A stretch of DNA of 14,583 bases from JBKQWK01 sp052139595. Lineage in GTDB: Bacteria > Actinomycetota > Thermoleophilia > UBA2241. The position numbers and the translations under genes were made by a program. The notes under the pieces are model-generated. The model was given only the letters and a program-made list of their open reading frames with translations. It did no database searches and was not told the origin of the DNA. Numbering within the stretch: the stretch's first letter is position 1; every line of letters begins with the position of its first letter. Positions 14,332 through 14,583 of the stretch are shown here, one piece after another. Location of the stretch: the NCBI GenBank assembly GCA_052139595.1, contig JBKQWK010000159.1:1-14583 (forward strand), in the 5' to 3' direction.

Positions 14332-14583
14332 AGGTGCGCTGCGCGGGCACTCGTCGCACGACGAGAATCTGCAGGTCGTCGCGCAGACCATCAGCAAACG
14401 CAAGCACCGCCTCACGCACACCCGCGGCCATCTCCTCGGCCGAACCTTGCGCCAGGCGAGCGACCGTGGCAAGCAGACCCTGTTCGGCAAAAAAGACACC
14501 CTCCTGACGGGCATCAATGACGCCATCAGTGTAGAGCACGAGAGCGTCGCCAGGCTCAAGCTGCGCGCTGCTGACGGCATAGC
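14330..14583 (-). CDS. SpoIIE/RsbU-type PP2C phosphatase, C-terminal part (runs off the window)
   Basis: The minus-strand frame is open from the window edge to a TGA at 14330-14332. It reads QLEPGDALVLYTDGVIDAR, then GVFFAEQGLLATVARLAQGSAEEMAAGVREAVLAF and finally DDLQILVVRRV. This is the typical end of the PP2C/SpoIIE phosphatase domain: the Asp of YTDG and the first Asp of the final DD-x-x-x-LVV strand coordinate the metal ions. Such enzymes dephosphorylate STAS anti-anti-sigma proteins and so oppose RsbW kinases. About 83 codons are visible; the sensor part and the rest of the domain lie to the right. It converges on the second RsbW-like gene. Confidence 0.88.
   Translation of the reverse strand, partial: YAVSSAQLEPGDALVLYTDGVIDARQEGVFFAEQGLLATVARLAQGSAEEMAAGVREAVLAFADGLRDDLQILVVRRVPAQRT

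Noticed and set aside
1..14583. CRISPR array, rRNA genes, or insertion sequence with terminal inverted repeats
   Set aside because: No regularly spaced repeats, no rRNA-like sequence and no transposase or IS ends were seen.

Overview
The window is GC-rich (roughly 60-65% by eye) chromosomal bacterial DNA. GTG starts are frequent and GC is high at third codon positions. The gene mix suggests a high-GC actinobacterium, plausibly of the Thermoleophilia/Solirubrobacterales kind: RsbW-like ATPases with a SpoIIE-type phosphatase, a flippase-like membrane protein fragment, a universal stress protein, and MarR/MFS and APC transporters. This placement is an inference from gene types, because there is no rRNA or marker gene here.

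Left part (1-4351): a stand-alone peptidoglycan glycosyltransferase (GT51) gene is interrupted by an in-frame amber codon where the family usually has tryptophan. It is followed by a conserved 238-aa protein of unknown function, a universal stress protein, and a class III PLP-dependent aminotransferase with a recognisable promoter.

Middle part (4352-8545): this is a scarred region. A 5' fragment of a flippase-like (UPF0104/LPG-synthase TM-type) gene meets the 3' two-thirds of a short-chain dehydrogenase tail to tail. The dehydrogenase has lost its NAD-binding N-terminus and borders a tyrosine-recombinase remnant. An intact APC-family permease (minus strand) follows, then a second, longer integrase copy. 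The two integrase 3' ends are about 80-85% identical direct repeats bracketing the permease. Both are frameshifted within about ten bases of the same place, one by +1 and the other by -1, just before the catalytic tyrosine.

Right part (8546-14583): a MarR regulator overlaps an MFS exporter by 4 bp, and a promoter/operator-like AT-rich stretch abuts the MarR start. Then comes 1.16 kb with no supportable protein gene. It holds the 3' half (anticodon loop to CCA) of a tRNA-Lys(UUU), the classical footprint of tRNA-targeted integration, flanked by a 26-bp imperfect direct repeat with a palindromic core. Beyond it lies an orphan Panacea/SocA-like antitoxin gene. The right end is a regulatory cluster: two RsbW-like ATPases, a small zinc-ribbon protein between them, and the C-terminus of a convergent SpoIIE-family phosphatase that runs off the window. 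These could form a partner-switching circuit, although no STAS protein or sigma factor is visible here.

If the tRNA fragment is a real attachment site, polarity places the inserted element to its right, starting at about 10794. An intact minus-strand tRNA-Lys(UUU) should then lie farther right, outside the window. The integrase remnants to the left would belong to a different, older insertion.
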